Positions 1-13,931 of a stretch of DNA of 64,000 bases are shown here, in pieces. Source of the DNA: Isoetes taiwanensis (taxonomy: Eukaryota; Streptophyta; Lycopodiopsida; Isoetales; Isoetaceae). The notes beneath the pieces were generated by a model that ran no database searches, had not been told where the DNA came from, and saw only the letters and a program-made list of their open reading frames with translations. The stretch covers positions 3,372,567 to 3,436,566 of the forward strand of contig JAJEKV010000028.1 of assembly GCA_021234155.1 (NCBI GenBank). Reading direction: 5' to 3'. Positions within the stretch are counted from its first letter, which is position 1, and each line of letters starts with the position of its first letter. The position numbers and the translations under genes are program-made.

Positions 1-1
1 T

Positions 2-384
2 AGGTCAAGTGTTAATATGACTTCCAAATCAAATATTTATACCACGGCCAACCGGCTTCTGAATCACCACGATCTAACTCGCAATCTCAAGCAAGATGCT
101 TTTATTTATTCCATAATCCCCAAAGAATCATAGGAATTTCCCCAATAATTGAACTTCGTTCTCAACAAATTAGGTCCCTATAAGCCCGATCATTCTCCAC
201 GAAAGCACCGAATTTTATCTGCTACTAGTGCCCCAGCTTCACTTGCAGCAGTAGTCGTCAAATCCTCCTTACTTGGATGCCACGCTCCAAGGATTCGCCA
301 GTTCACTCATATACTTGGCCCCCAATACACTTTTTGACGAAGTTCAACCCATCTGTACTTGCAGCACAAACTTGCAAGATTCTT
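2..384. repeat. 1.92-kb tandem unit 1, left part
   Basis: This is the first 383 bases of a unit that recurs six more times. It starts at the shared string aggtcaagtgttaatatgac. It is cut off at agattctt (377-384), where the L1 of 385-4482 is inserted, and resumes at 4483. I see no coding content; short ORFs here are not conserved between units. The window opens inside the array, so its true left edge is unseen. Confidence 0.93.
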
Positions 385-415
<31 letters not shown>

Positions 416-3400
416 TAAGAATATGATATATTAAATTATAATATAGAAATACAAAGCTTTACCCAAGAGCCAGCCTTTGCAAGCCGACACTCGAATCATC
501 CCTAGATACCCAATCATCCCTAGATACCCAATGACATTTGAAGAACATGTAAAATCCTTGGATCTGACCAATCCTGTCCAAATCTGTGTTATAATTTCGC
601 CCAAATTTCTTATGATGGGCTAGAGCCATGAGTGCCACCTCGATATTGAAGGTATTCTTCAACCTATCCGGGAGAAAAGTCTTTGTCCTCAATCGCAATG
701 CCACACCTATGTTTCCATAAAGACCACGATTGCTATGTTCACCAGCGAGCGAGAGACTAAGTCCCCATCACATTACCCCAATTATCTCGGCCATAGACAT
801 TCTTTGAATAGAAATCCTAATGAGGGGCATACCCATATCCAAAACTCATGTATCACGGGGCAGAAAAAATAAATGTGATATGGTTTCTATGGTATTACAT
901 CCTAGAGGGGCCAGGTATCGATGGGGCAAATACCATTTTGGTGGAGTCTCTCCATAGTGCTTAGACCCCCAGTAATGCCAACCATCAAATATCTCTTTGC
1001 TGTAGTTTCTTAGAACAAAGAGTAGCCCATGGGCCTGGTTAACAATTGCATGATTTGAGAAGCACCAATAGCTAACACCCGGTTTTTCTTTTAGAGGAGC
1101 ATGGGCCGAAGGCGATAAATAGTATTGACAATATAGCCCACTTTCCCTTGACAAGCCCACTACGATCACTAGGACCATCTCTACCGGACAAAGTATCCAA
1201 GGTACCACGTAATTCTTTAAAAATCTTCCTATCTCCCTCCCTACTCAGGGGACCTTTCCTTTAAAAGCGGGACCGGAAAGCCACATATATACCATCCCAA
1301 AGGTGCCCCACCTTGCTGATACATGCTTGTCTCCATTTAGTAAAAATCTTTTAGATGTATGAGTGCAAGGGGAAGGTTATTTTCGACCATATCCGTGTAT
1401 TCCAAAATATGCTCAACTTCCCGGCCTCCCTTGGTGCATCCAGCAGACAAAAAGAGATTGAACTTTCAGCCAAGCCTCTAGAAGCTTCCTCATCAGCGGG
1501 GATGTGCACGGAGGCGATTTTGTAGCTATAGAAAAGGCCAAGTTCAAGGCGGGGGTAAGGATGGCTTACCTTTAAGCTTGCATTTTTGAAGCCAATGCTT
1601 AACAAAGTGCGGTCTTGCGGGGAAGAGGTATCGTCACGATTGCCCTCCATACATATTTTCCAGCCAATGCTTGAGCTTGAACAACCAGGATCCTTGCACC
1701 CCAAACCGCCATCTCTCCCTACCAATACATCTCAGGACCAAGCCACTTTATGCATTCCTCCCCCATATAAATTTCCTGATGATGGTTTGGATCTGATTGT
1801 AAACACCTTTACGAGCCACAATAGCCGATGAGTAGTAGACATGAGATCTTTGCTAGAATGGCCTTTGCCCTTTGCTATCACTTGTGGCCGGTGGAGAGAC
1901 CTTTGGATGACCATAATTGGACCTTTTTTTCACGAGGGTGTCGGGGATAGGAGTCCACATCCCTTCCTTCGATTATTAGAAAGGACCAAGGGTAGCCCTA
2001 GCAATTTAGTGGCCTCATTTTTTTAAGAACTTCGGAAACCAAGGCCATTGATCCTCGAATCAATATCCTCATCAAAGGGCCATAGAGCAGCACACTTTGC
2101 CACATTGAGATGTATCCCGGATATCAATCCAAATGCACCCATAACCTCATGAAAAGACACAAAACTAGAGTCATCAAACACGAGAAAAAGAAGGTATCGT
2201 CGCATATTGCATGATTGTGAGCTGTTTGGAGAGTCCGTTCGGGCAAAGACAAACCGATAAGTGTGCCTTCGGATACCTTGAATGCTATCATTTTGGTAGC
2301 GGGTTGGCTATGATTAAAAGCAGATAGGGGGGCGAGGGGACAACCTTGTCTTATTCCCTTTCTCAAATGAAAGACCCCGAAGGTTGGCCATTGATAAGGG
2401 ATGATCTTAGAGAGCAAATTTGTTCAGGCCTAAGGAGAGTTTAATAAATGAAGCATCAAATCCCATGTGTAGCATAATATCCTCAAGTCCCTTCCCAGTG
2501 AGGAGGGTATCATAAACCTTACGAAAGTCAATTTGTGAACACACAATTTTGCTTAGAGACCTTACACGGTGTAGGCCCTCCACAGACCACAAAGTTATCT
2601 AGAATATGTCTACACGGCAAGAAGGTTTTTGCTCACATCCAATAGCTTTAGCAAGGATAGGCTTTAGGCGGTTCGCAATTATCTTCATGATGACCTTGTA
2701 GAGTGCATTGAGTCAGCAGGCTATAGGCCTCCATTCATTCAACATTTGGGGCGGGCAACTTTAGGGATCAAGGAGATGAAGCCTGCTTGAGACAAGGCTG
2801 GATGCAAATATTTGGCTTCCCAAGCCCCCTAGCTGCTCTAGTAAAGGCGGGACCAAGGAGGTCCCAAAATTCAACATAGAACTCCGGGAGGAAAACCATC
2901 TGGACCGGGGGACTTACGGCGAGGGGGAAGAGAGTCCCAAAATTTTGTTATCCTCCAAGTCACGCATCAAGCTCCTATTGTCATTTTGTGAGATTTTTGT
3001 ACCCCTTTGCACCTTTGCTAGCCAATCTGAATTGTGGTGTTGTAAGTATGGGGAGAGGGTCTTCCTTGAACATATATCGTGGAAAGCACCCTTCACATAA
3101 ATAGCAATCCCATCCTCTGTATCAATCACATTACATTTGCTCATCCATAATAGATGTAATGCTATTCTCGGCCAGTAGAGCCCACATAAAGTCGGAAGAA
3201 GTGTTTGGAATTCTCATGGTCCACCTCGGTGTACCATTTGGTTTTAGACCTAACTGCGGCTCCTCTAGCCTCCTCCTCCTCAACCGCCTTAGCTCTGCCC
3301 CTCAAGATCGGCTTCCGGGCGTTGTAGGGTGCGTGTTATGGGGATCCGTTAAGAGGTCTTGCTTGATGGATCTAAGTTGATCATATATATTATTCTTGAC

Positions 3401-4482
3401 CCTGCCCCAAGGCCCTCTCCAGCCCCATTTTTTAATCCAGGGCCTTAATCATCCCCATCCATTGAGTCCATGCCTTCATACTTGGCAGCCCATCCTCTTG
3501 GTGAGAGGAAGCAAGAAAGGCCGAAATGAGTCACAAAAAGCTGGTTTCCCCAAGCGGTCTTTGTATTGAATTTGAAGGGAACATTTCGGTTTGCCAATTA
3601 TACCCATTAGAACTGAGCCCGTGAGCATCCTCAAAAGTTAGCTTTTGAGGAACATGATCAGTTGGGTAAAGGCGGATCCCCTTCTACAAAGCATCTATCA
3701 AAGAAAGGCTGCTGATTTATTAGCAAGATAGAACCGATCCGACAAAGCGATGAGCCCGATCGTGCCCTTTACGTTTTGTTGGACGGGGAAAACGATGCAT
3801 TTGGCGGTGGGATCAAGGAAAATCCTCCATGATCGATCCGGTAATGTTCCATGAAGCATTCTCATCGGTTAATAATTTCTGTGCAATCCAATTTTACGAT
3901 CCCAAATATCGGTCATATTCAAATCTCCTCCCATTAGCCAATTCTCAACATCTACTTGCAAAGCAATCCAAGTCTCTATCTCTCCCCACATAATGGCCCT
4001 TTCATTTGGAACATTGGAAGCATAAATATTGAGAGGCCCCATTTACATCCCGTGTCTCAAAAACCACGACTGCCACCTCCCATTGGAACTTTTTATCTTT
4101 GAAGTATGACATTTTGTCCTCTCGGAGTAAAGCGGTTTCCACCCTTAGGTACCTAAAAATGGACATGTGAGTGAGTCATATTGTCCCCTATCCAAGTGGC
4201 TAGAGATCTAAGTCGAAGTCAGGAGTGCATTGCTCACATGTAATAGAATGATATCTGCCGACATTAATCTTATTCTTTGCAAAGTACCACAGGATGCGCG
4301 CTTGGCGCACCCTTGATACCTCGTAAGTTCCACGAAACCACTTTCATGATAGGTGTGTGGCAAACAACCCTAACGAGAACATCTGACGAGGCCAACTTTA
4401 GCCTCATGTAGAGGGTTAAGTTGGACCTATCCTTGGCATGAGCACTTATGAATCATATGCAAGTAATAGTTGTTAAAAAGGG
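385..4482 (-). mobile_element. 5'-truncated L1 LINE inserted in the tandem array
   Basis: The insertion is bounded by the 8-bp direct repeat agattctt at 377-384 and 4483-4490, which occurs once in uninterrupted units. A T-run (383-410) at the left end is the poly(A) tail of a minus-strand element. The element is about 4.1 kb and begins just upstream of its ORF2 start at 4347, so the 5' part including ORF1 is missing, as expected from incomplete target-primed reverse transcription. The family is plant L1, from the endonuclease, RT and zinc-binding domain order. Confidence 0.92.
459..4347 (-). pseudogene. L1 ORF2: endonuclease, reverse transcriptase, zinc-binding domain (broken)
   Basis: ORF2 would encode the nicking endonuclease and reverse transcriptase that copy LINE RNA at a chromosomal nick. 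The start at 4347 reads MKVVSWNLRGIKG, the usual N-terminal strand of the apurinic-like endonuclease. RT signatures follow in order: IDFRKVYDT near 2530, GIRQGCPL near 2355, and a degraded ADD box read as CDDTFFF near 2200. A zf-RVT-like piece ending ETISHLFF lies near 860-900. The length of about 3.9 kb fits a normal plant L1 ORF2. The frame changes many times, so no functional protein is predicted. Some breaks may be sequencing errors, since nearby repeats show the same kind of indels. Family identity is clear; exact limits are approximate. Confidence 0.85.
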
Positions 4483-4490
4483 AGATTCTT

Positions 4491-6030
4491 GGTGCGTCGC
4501 GACCTTAGAAATATAATACCACTACTAGTTCCATCTTCTTTAATTCAAATCAGAAGTAAAATTAAAATCCGGTGATGTTTCCATAGCCCATAGATTCCCG
4601 GAAGAATCGTAAACTTCAAATCGATAGCACTTGATGCGATTCATTATTTATGGGAAGCTAAACTCTTGATACAACGACATATTATTTGAAGATCAAGATC
4701 CAAGAACATCATATATATCACGGACAAATACATTGATGAGCACGTTTAACCACCAAACTAGGTCCCGAGTTATGGAATGCAACTAGCTCGACAAGCGATT
4801 ATCGGCTACTCGCGTAGACCATTGGGCAAAGACAATATTTGGCTTATTGGCCCTTCCAGGCTAGTCTAGCTACTCCACCTCGGGGCTAGTCTAGCTACTC
4901 CCGCGTAGGCACACATCACAAAAGCAAGTCTGCCGGATCTGTGAAGTCGCTATGGCGGTAATTTGTGACCCCTGTCACCTTTTTAAATTATTATTCCCTC
5001 ATCACGGATGAATTAGGATATGTGCGCCCCAATTGGGAAACTAGACTCGAGCGGTTCCAGCGAGGTAAAGGTCTGCAATCCGGCCTCACGGTTTTAGAGA
5101 TATGTCCAGCTGAAGTTTAGGTTCTATTTATAGACCTCTCTGCGACTTGACCTTTTTTTTTTGAGTATCACGATTGCCTTTTTCTCAAAATATCTCTTTG
5201 TCTTTAATTAGATTATAGGACTTATCATATGGATATTATCTATGGCCTTTTCCTCAACCAATAATCATCCCAATGATAGTGCCTCGACCCCTTCCATGTT
5301 TACGCAACCACCTTTACCTTGTATTTCCCATAAGAATAAAGGTCCTAGATACATGAGTAATGTTTGCTATGTTTCCACAACTTTGCCATATTTTGCCATG
5401 CCCCCATAACCTTGGCATCCAAGACCACTCCCCGTGCTTTAACTTTCAGTATCGGTCCATCCCTTCTCAAAAGAGATGGATTCCTCACGTTCGGTTTGGT
5501 CTATCCCTTCTCAAGGTGATTGTCCCATGTTCAGCGTACATGCAGGAGTTCCTAGATCCTGCGAACTCAAGAATGGTTATATAAGTTATTGTACTTCCAC
5601 GGTTGACCTTAATACCCATTAGAACCTCCACGTTTCCATTATTTTTAGATCCATTGGAACCTCCACGTTTCCATTATTTTAGATCCTGCAAAACTCTAGA
5701 AGCAATTATGGATATCCGCGTGCTTCCGCCATCTGATATATCCTTGTACCTCCGTGGTGCTTTGATATCTTTTTACCTCCCCGGTACTACTTGATTGTAT
5801 CTCCACGATCTGATATCTCCGCGATACCAATCCACCATGGGTACATACAAGGAATAAAATTCTTATGCACTATTCATAAAGAAAATCAACTTACAAACTT
5901 TACCCATAAATTACTGTCCCATAGGAAATAATTTGAGATTCCGCATCCAAATTTTAGCATCCATATCCTTGACAACTTGTTAGAGTAAAGTTCCTTCCCG
6001 GTAGCTTATCACTAAGCAAACACGCAATTA
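4491..6030. repeat. 1.92-kb tandem unit 1, right part
   Basis: This continues unit 1 after the L1 insertion (the second target copy is 4483-4490). Together the two parts give about 1923 bp, the normal unit length. It includes the short internal repeats around 4855-4900 (ctagtctagctactcc twice) and 5625-5690 (a duplicated stretch with cctccacgtttccatt). It also holds the TATA-like stretch ctatttatag near 5125. Confidence 0.93.
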
Positions 6031-7943
6031 AGGTCAAGTGTTAATATGACTTCCAAATCAAATATTTATACCACGACCCAACCCGGCTTCTGAGATCACC
6101 ATGATCTAACTCTGCAATCTCAAGCAAGATGATTTTATTTATTCCATAATCCCCAAAGGATCATAGGAATTTCCCCAATAATTGAACTTCGTTCTCAACA
6201 AATTAGGTCCCTATAATTGATCATTCTCCGCAAAGCACCGAATTTTATCTGCTACTAGTGCCCCGACTTCACTTGCGGCGGTGGTGGTCAAATCCTCCTT
6301 ACTTGGATGCCGCTCCAAGGATTAGCCAGATTCACTCATATACTTGGCCCCAATACACTTTTGGAAGTTCAACCCATGCTGTACTTGCGGCACAAACTTG
6401 CAAGATTCTTGGTGCGTCCTGACCTTAGAGTATAATACCACTACTAGTTCCATCTTCTTTAATTCAAATCAGAGTAAAATTCAAATCGATGATGTTTCCA
6501 TAGCCCATAGATTCCCCGGAAGAATCGTAAACTTCATTCGATACCACTTGATCACGATTCATTATTTATGGGAAGCTAAACTCTACATACAACATATATT
6601 ATTTGAAGATCAAGATCCAAGAACATCATATATATCACGGACAAATACATTGATGAGCACGTTTAACCACCCAGCGGGTCCCGAGTTATGGCAATGCAAC
6701 TAGCTCGACAAGCGATATCTGGCTACTCAGCGTGAACCATTGGGCAAAGACAATATCGGCTTATTGGCCCTCAGGACTAGTCTAGCTACTCCACCTCCGG
6801 GCTAGTCTAGCTACTCCCGCGTAGGCACACATCACAAAAAGCAAGTCAAGGTCTGTGAAGTCATTATGGCGGTAATTTGTGACCCCACAATCACCTTTTT
6901 AGGCTATTACTCCCTCATACGGATGAATTAGGATATGTGCGCCCCAATTCGGAAACTAGACTCGGAGCGGTTCCACAAGGTAAAGGTCACTGCAATCCAA
7001 CCTCTGGTTGCGAGATATATGTCAAGCTGAAGTTTCGGTTCTATTTATAGACCTCTCTGCGACTTGACCTTTTTTTAGTATCACGGTTGCCTTTTTTCTC
7101 AAAATATCTCTTTGTCTTTAATTAGATTATAGGACTTATCATATGGATATTATCTATGGCCTTTTCCTCAACCAATAATCATCCCAATGATAGTGCCTCG
7201 ACCCTTCCATGTTTTACGCAGCCACCTTTACCTTGTATTTCCCATAAGAATAAAGGTCCTAGATACATGAGTAATGTTTGCTATGTTTCCACAACTTTGC
7301 CATATTTTGCCATGCCCCATAACCCCTGCGCCGTAGACCACTCCCCGTGCTTTAACTCCGTGTCGGTCCATCCCTTCTCAAAAGAGATGCGTCCAGGATG
7401 CGTTCGGTTTTGGTCTATCCCTTCTCAAGGTGATTGTCCCATGTTCAGCGTACATCACGGGAGTTCCTAGATCCTGTGAACTCAAGAATGGTTATATAAG
7501 TTATTGTACTTCCACGGTTACCTTATACCCATTAGAACCTCCATGTTTCCATTATTTTAGATCCATTGGAACCTCCGCGTTTCCATTATTTTAGATCCTG
7601 CAAAACTCTCGAGAAGCAATTATGGATATCCGCGTGCTTCAGCGATGCGATATATCCTTGTACCTCCGTGGTGCTTTGATATCTTTTCAGACCTCCATGG
7701 TACTACTTGATTGTATCTCCCGCGATCTGATATCTCCATGATACCAATCCACCATGGGTACACACAAGGAATAAAATTCTTATTCACTATTCGCATAAAA
7801 GAAAATCAACTTACAAACTTTACCCATAAGTCTGTCCCATAGGAAATAATTTGAGATTTAGCATCCAAATTTTAGCATCCATATCCTTGACAACTTGTTA
7901 AGTAAAGTTCCTTCCCGTAAATCACTAAGCAAACACGCAATTA
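6031..7943. repeat. 1.92-kb tandem unit 2
   Basis: A full unit of 1913 bp in direct orientation. It matches its neighbours over long identical stretches (for example 7095-7200). Small indels and substitutions cluster at CG, CAG/CTG and CCG positions. No conserved ORF is seen. Confidence 0.94.
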
Positions 7944-9886
7944 AGGTCAAGTGTTAATATGACTTCCAAATCAAATATTTATACCACGGCCAGCCGGCTT
8001 TCTGGATCACCACGATCTAACTCTGCAATCTCAAGCAAGATGCTTTTATTTTTATTCCATAATCCCCAAAGGATCATAGGAATTTCCCCAATAATTGAAC
8101 TTCGTTCTCAACAAATCGGTCCCTATAAGAATCATCATTCTCCGCGAAAGCTTAATTTTATATGCTACTAGTGCCCCGGCTTCACTTGCGGCGGATGGTC
8201 GTCAAATCCTCCTTACTTGGATGCCACACTCCAAGGATTAGCCCGATTCACTCATATACTTGGCCCCAATACACTTTTGGCCAAGTTCAACCCATCTATA
8301 CTTGCGGCACAAACTTGCAAGATTCTTGGTTTTTTTCAGCGACCTTAGAGTATAATACCACTACTAGTTCCATCTTCTTTAATTCAAATCGAGTAAAATT
8401 CAAATCCGGTGATGTTTCCATAGCCCATAGATTCCCGGAAAGAATCGTAAACTTACCTTTCGATACCACTTGATCGATTCATTATTTATGGGAAGCTAAA
8501 CTCTTTGATACAACAGCATATTATTTGAAGATCAAGATCCAAGAACATCATATATATCCACGGATAAATACATTGATGAAACGCGTTTAACCACCCAACG
8601 GGTCCACGAGTTATGGCAATGCAACTAGCTCGACAAAGCGATATCTGGCTACTCCCGTAGACCATTGGGCAAAGACAATATTTGGCTTATTGGCCCTCCA
8701 AAACTAGTCTAGCTACTCCACCTCCAGGGCTAGTCTAGCTACTCCACGTAGGCACACATCACAAAAGCAAGTGCAGATCGTGAAATTCGCTATGGCGCAT
8801 AATTTGTGACCCCCATCACACCTTTTTTAGGCTATTACTCCCTCATGAACGGATGAATTAGGATATGTGCCGCCCCAATTGGAAACTAGACTCGAAATTT
8901 GTTCCAACGAGGTAAAGTGCGCAATCCGATAACTCACGGTTTTGAGATATGTCCAACTGAAGTTTCGGTTCTATTTATAGACCTCTCTGCGACTTGACCT
9001 TTTTTAGTATCACGATTGCCTTTTTCTCAAAATATCTCTTTGTCTTTAATTAGATTATAGGACTTATCATATGGATATTATCTATGGCCTTTTCCTCAAC
9101 CAATAATCATCCCAATGATAGTGCCTCGACCCCTTCCATGTTTTACGCAACCACCTTTACCTTGTATTTCCCATAAGAATAAAGGTCCCTAGATACATGA
9201 GTAATGTTTGCTATGTTTCCACAACTTTGCCATATTTTTAGATCCCCATAACCTTGGCGTAGTAGACCACTCCCGTGCTTTAACTTTAAGCGTATCAGTC
9301 CATCCCTTCTCAAAAAGAGATCGTCCGGATGCGTTCGGTTTGGTCTATCCTTCTCAAGGTGATTGTCCCATGTTCAACGTACATCACGGGAGTTCCTAGA
9401 TCACGTGAACTCAAGAATGGTTATATAAGTTATTGTACTTCCCGCGACCTTATACCCATTAGAACCTCCACGTTTCCATTATTTTAGATCCATTGGAACC
9501 TCCGTTTCCATTATTTTAGATCCCCGCAAAACTCTAGAAGCAATTATGGATATCCAGCGTGCTTCCGCAAGCGATCTGATATATCCTTGTACCTCCGTGG
9601 TGCTTTGATATCTTTTCGTGCCTCAGCGGTACTACTTGATTGTATCTCCACGATCACATATCTCCGCTGATACCAATCCACCATGGGTACACACAAGGAA
9701 TAAAATTCTTATTCACTATTCCAAGCATAAAGAAAATCAACTTACAAACTTTACCCATAAATTACATCCCATAGGAAATAATTTGAGATTCCGCATCCAA
9801 ATTTTAGCATCCATATCCTTGACAACTTGTTAAACTAAAGTTCCTTCCCGTAGAAAAGAAGGTATCACTAAGCAAACACGCAATTA
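7944..9886. repeat. 1.92-kb tandem unit 3
   Basis: A full unit of 1943 bp. It contains a clean copy of the dyad GATC-ACCAC-GATC (8005-8017). No conserved ORF is seen. Confidence 0.94.
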
Positions 9887-11814
9887 AGGTCAAGTGTTAA
9901 TATGACTTCCAAATCAAATATTTATACCACGGCCAACCCATTTTTACTGTGATCACCACGATCTAACTCTGCAATCTCAAGCAAGATGCTTTTATTTATT
10001 CCATAATCCCCAAAAGGATCATAGGAATTTCCCCAATAATTGAACTTCGTTCTCAACAAATTTCCATCCTTATAAATTTGATCATTCTCCACGAAAGCAC
10101 GAATTTTATCGCTACTAGTGCCCCGGCTTCACTTGCGGCGATGATGCGTCAAATCCTCCTTACTTGGATGCCACGCTCCAAGGATTAGCTTGATTCACTC
10201 ATATACTTGGCCCCAATACACTTTTTTGTGAACCCATCTGTACTTGCAAAGACAAACTTGCAAGATTCTTGGTGCGTCGCAGCCTTAGAGTATAATACCA
10301 CTACTAGTTCCATCTTCTTTAATTCAAATCAGAAGTAAGAATTCAAATCCCGGTGATGTTTCCATAGCCCATAGATTCCCAGAAGAATCGTAAACTTCCG
10401 CTCTGATACCACTTGATACGATTCATTATTTATGGGAAGCTAAACTACTGATACAACAGCATATTATTTGAAGATCAAGATCCAAGAACATCATATATAT
10501 CACAGACAAATACATTGATGAGCACGTTTAACCACCCAACCGGGTCCACAGAGTTATGGCAATGCAACTAGCTCAGCAAACAGTATCTGGCTACTCCGCG
10601 TAGACCATTGGGCAAAGACAATATCTGGCTTATTGGCCCTCCAGGCTAGTCTAGCTACTCCACCTCCAGGCTAGTCTAGCTACTCCCACATTAGGCACAT
10701 CACAAAAAGCAAGTGCGGTCCGTGGAAGTCGCTATGGCAGTAATTTGTGACCCCCTGTCACCTTTTCGGCTATTACTCCCTCATACGGATGAATTAGGAT
10801 ATGTGCCACCCCAATTCGGAAACTAGACTCCGAGCCGGTTCCAACGAGGTAAAGTTCTGCAATCCAACCTCTGGTTGCCGAGATATGTCCAACTGAAGTT
10901 TCGGTTCTATTTATAGACCTCTCTGCGACTTGACCTTTTTTTTAGTATCACGATTTGCCTTTTTCTCAAAATATCTCTTTTTGTCTTTAATTAGATTATA
11001 GGACTTATCATATGGATATTATCTATGGCCTTTTCCTCAACCAATAATCATCCCAATGATAGTGCTTTCGACCCTTCCATGTTTACGCAACCACCTTTAC
11101 CTTGTATTTCCCATAAGAATAAAGGTCCCTAGATACATGAGTAATGTTTGCTATGTTTCCACAACTTTGCCATATTTTGCCATGCCCCCCATAACCTTTT
11201 CCCCTCTGCTTTAACTCCAGTATCGGTCCATCCCTTCTCAAAAAGAGATGCGTCAGAGATGCGTTCGGTTTGGTCTATCCCTTCTCAAGGTGATTGTCCC
11301 ATGTTCAACGTTTGTTGGACCAGGAGTTCCTAGATCCCGTGAACTCAAGAATGGTTATATAAGTTATTGTACTTCCACGGTACCTTATACCCATTAGAAC
11401 CTCCACGTTTCCATTATTTTAGATCCATTGGAACCTCCACGTTTCCATTATTTTAGATCCTCGCAAAACTCTAGAAGCAATTATGGATATCCGCATTGTT
11501 GCTTCAAAGAGCGATATATCCTTGTACCTCCGTGGTGCTTTGATATCTTTTCGTACCTCCAGCGGTACTACTTGATTGTATCTCCACGATCTGATATCTC
11601 CCATATACCAATCCACCATGGGTACACAAAAGGAATAAAATTCTTATTCACTATTCAAGCATAAAGAAAAATCAACTTACAAACTTTTACCCATAAGTCT
11701 GTCCCATAGGAAATAATTTGAGATTTCGCATCCAAATTTTAGCATCCATATCCTTGACAACTTGTTAGGTAAAAGTTCCTTCCCGGCGCTTATCACTAAG
11801 CAAACCTGCAATTA
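9887..11814. repeat. 1.92-kb tandem unit 4
   Basis: A full unit of 1928 bp. It contains a clean dyad CTAC-TCCGC-GTAG at 10591-10603. No conserved ORF is seen. Confidence 0.94.
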
Positions 11815-13318
11815 AGGTCAAGTGTTAATATGACTTCCAAATCAAATATTTATACCACGGCCAACCCGGGGAACTGGATCACCACGATCTAACTCTGCAA
11901 TCTCAAGCAAGATGCTTTTATTTATTCCATAATCCCCAAAGGATCATAGGAATTTCCCCAATAATTCGAACTCGTTCTCAACAAATTAGGTCCCTATAAA
12001 GCCGATCATTCTCCACAAAAAAACCGAATTTTTATACGCTACTAGTGCCCCAAATTCACTTTGCGCATGAGTCGTCAAATCCTCCTTACTTGGATGCCAC
12101 ACTCCAAGGATTAAGCGATTCACTCATATACTTGGCCCCCAATACACTTTTTTGGTCAACCCATCTGTACTTGCAAATACCACAAACTTGCAAGATTCTT
12201 GGTCGCGACCTTAGAGTATAATACCACTACTAGTTCCATCTTCTTTAATTCAAATCGGAAGTAAGAATTCAAATCCGGTGATGTTTCCATAGCCCATAGA
12301 TTCCCGACCATATGAAGAATCGTGAAACTTCATCGATACCACTTGATCACGATTCATTATTTATGGGAAGCTAAACTAGTGCCTTGGTCGATACAACAAA
12401 GATATTATTTGAAGATCAAGATCCAAGAACATCATATATATCCTCTCATAAATACATTGATGAGCACGCTTAACCACCCAACCTTTAATTAGATTATAGG
12501 ACCACGAGTTATGGCAATGCAACTAGGCTTTTTCCTCAAGAATAATCATCCCAGATATCGGCTACTCCACCCTTCCATTGGGCAAAGACACCACCTTCTT
12601 ACCTTGTATTTCCCATAAGAATAAAGGTCCCTAGATACATGAGTAATGTTTGCTATGTTTCCACAACTTTGCCATATTTTTGCCATGCCCCCATAACCCC
12701 GGGCCCCCAGACCACTCCCCCGTGCTTTAACTCCAGACTCCATCCCTTCTCAAAAGAGATCGTCCTGGTAATTCCCAGTTTGGTCTATCCCTTCTCAAGG
12801 TGATTGTCCCATGTTCAACGCATATCCGGGAGTTCCTAGATCCCGTGAACTCAAGAATGGTTATATAAGTTATTGTACTTCCACAAGCATCTTTATACCC
12901 ATTAGAACCTCCATGTTTCCATTATTTTAGATCCATTGGAACCTCCACGCTTCCATTATTTTAGATCCCTGCAAAACTCTAGAAGCAATTATGGATATCC
13001 GCTCGCCTATTCTCCATCATTTTGATATATCCTTGTACCTCCGTGGTGCTTTGATATCTTTCGCACCTCGCAGACTACTTGATTGTATCTCCACGATACA
13101 AGATCTCCGCGATACCAATCCACCATGGTACACACAAGGAATAAAATTTTATTCACTATTCCGCATAAAGAAAAATCAACTTACAAACTTTACCCATAAG
13201 TCCGTTCCATAGAAATAATTTGAGATTCCGCATCCAAATTTTAGCATCCATATCCTTGACAACTTGTTCGTAAAGTTCCTTCCCCAAATAACTTATCACT
13301 AAGCAAACCCTGCAATTA
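11815..13318. repeat. 1.92-kb tandem unit 5, short by about 420 bp with mosaic join
   Basis: This unit is only 1504 bp. The missing stretch should lie between the phases represented in unit 4 by about 10545 and 10986. At the join (12484-12610) short pieces of the two flanking phases alternate instead of meeting at one breakpoint, so the consensus here is doubtful. Confidence 0.9.
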
Positions 13319-13931
13319 AGGTCAAGTGTTAATATGACTTCCAAATCAAATATTTATACCACGGCCAACCCTGGCTTTTACAGATCACCACGATCTAATC
13401 CCTTTTCTTCTCAAGCAAGATGCTTTTATTTATTCCATAATCCCCCAAAGGATCATAGAATTTCCCCCATAATTGCTAACTGTCGTTCTCAACAAGTTTG
13501 GGTCCCTATACGCTTTCGGATCATTCCTCCACCGAAAGCACCTGGCTTTTATCTCTACTAGTGCCCCAAATTCACTTTTTATGCAGAGTCGCCAAATCCT
13601 CCTTACTTGATGCCAATTGCTCCAAGGATTCGCAATTCACTCATATACTTGGCTCCCCAATACACTTTTTGACGGTTCAACTCCATGTACTTTACTAACA
13701 AACTTGCAAGATTCTTGTCAATGCCGCATGACCCTTTTTAGGGTATAATACCACTACTAGTTCCATCTTCTTTAATTCAAATCAAGTAAGAATTCAAATC
13801 CCTATCCTGATGTTCCATAAATCATAGATTCCCGGAAGAATCGTAAACTTCTTCCTCCATACCACTTGATCTGATTCATTATTTATGGGAAGCTAAACCA
13901 TCGATACAACAACATATTATTTGAAGATCAA
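13319..13931. repeat. 1.92-kb tandem unit 6, left part
   Basis: The first 613 bases of unit 6. It ends with atcaa (13927-13931), the left copy of the target duplication of the composite LTR element. The intact sequence in other units reads ttgaagatcaagatcc, so the insertion point is exact. Confidence 0.93.

Noticed and set aside
7156-7470. ORFs of 60-120 codons that recur in several tandem units
   Set aside because: Their frames, starts and ends differ from unit to unit because of local indels, and none has a recognisable domain.
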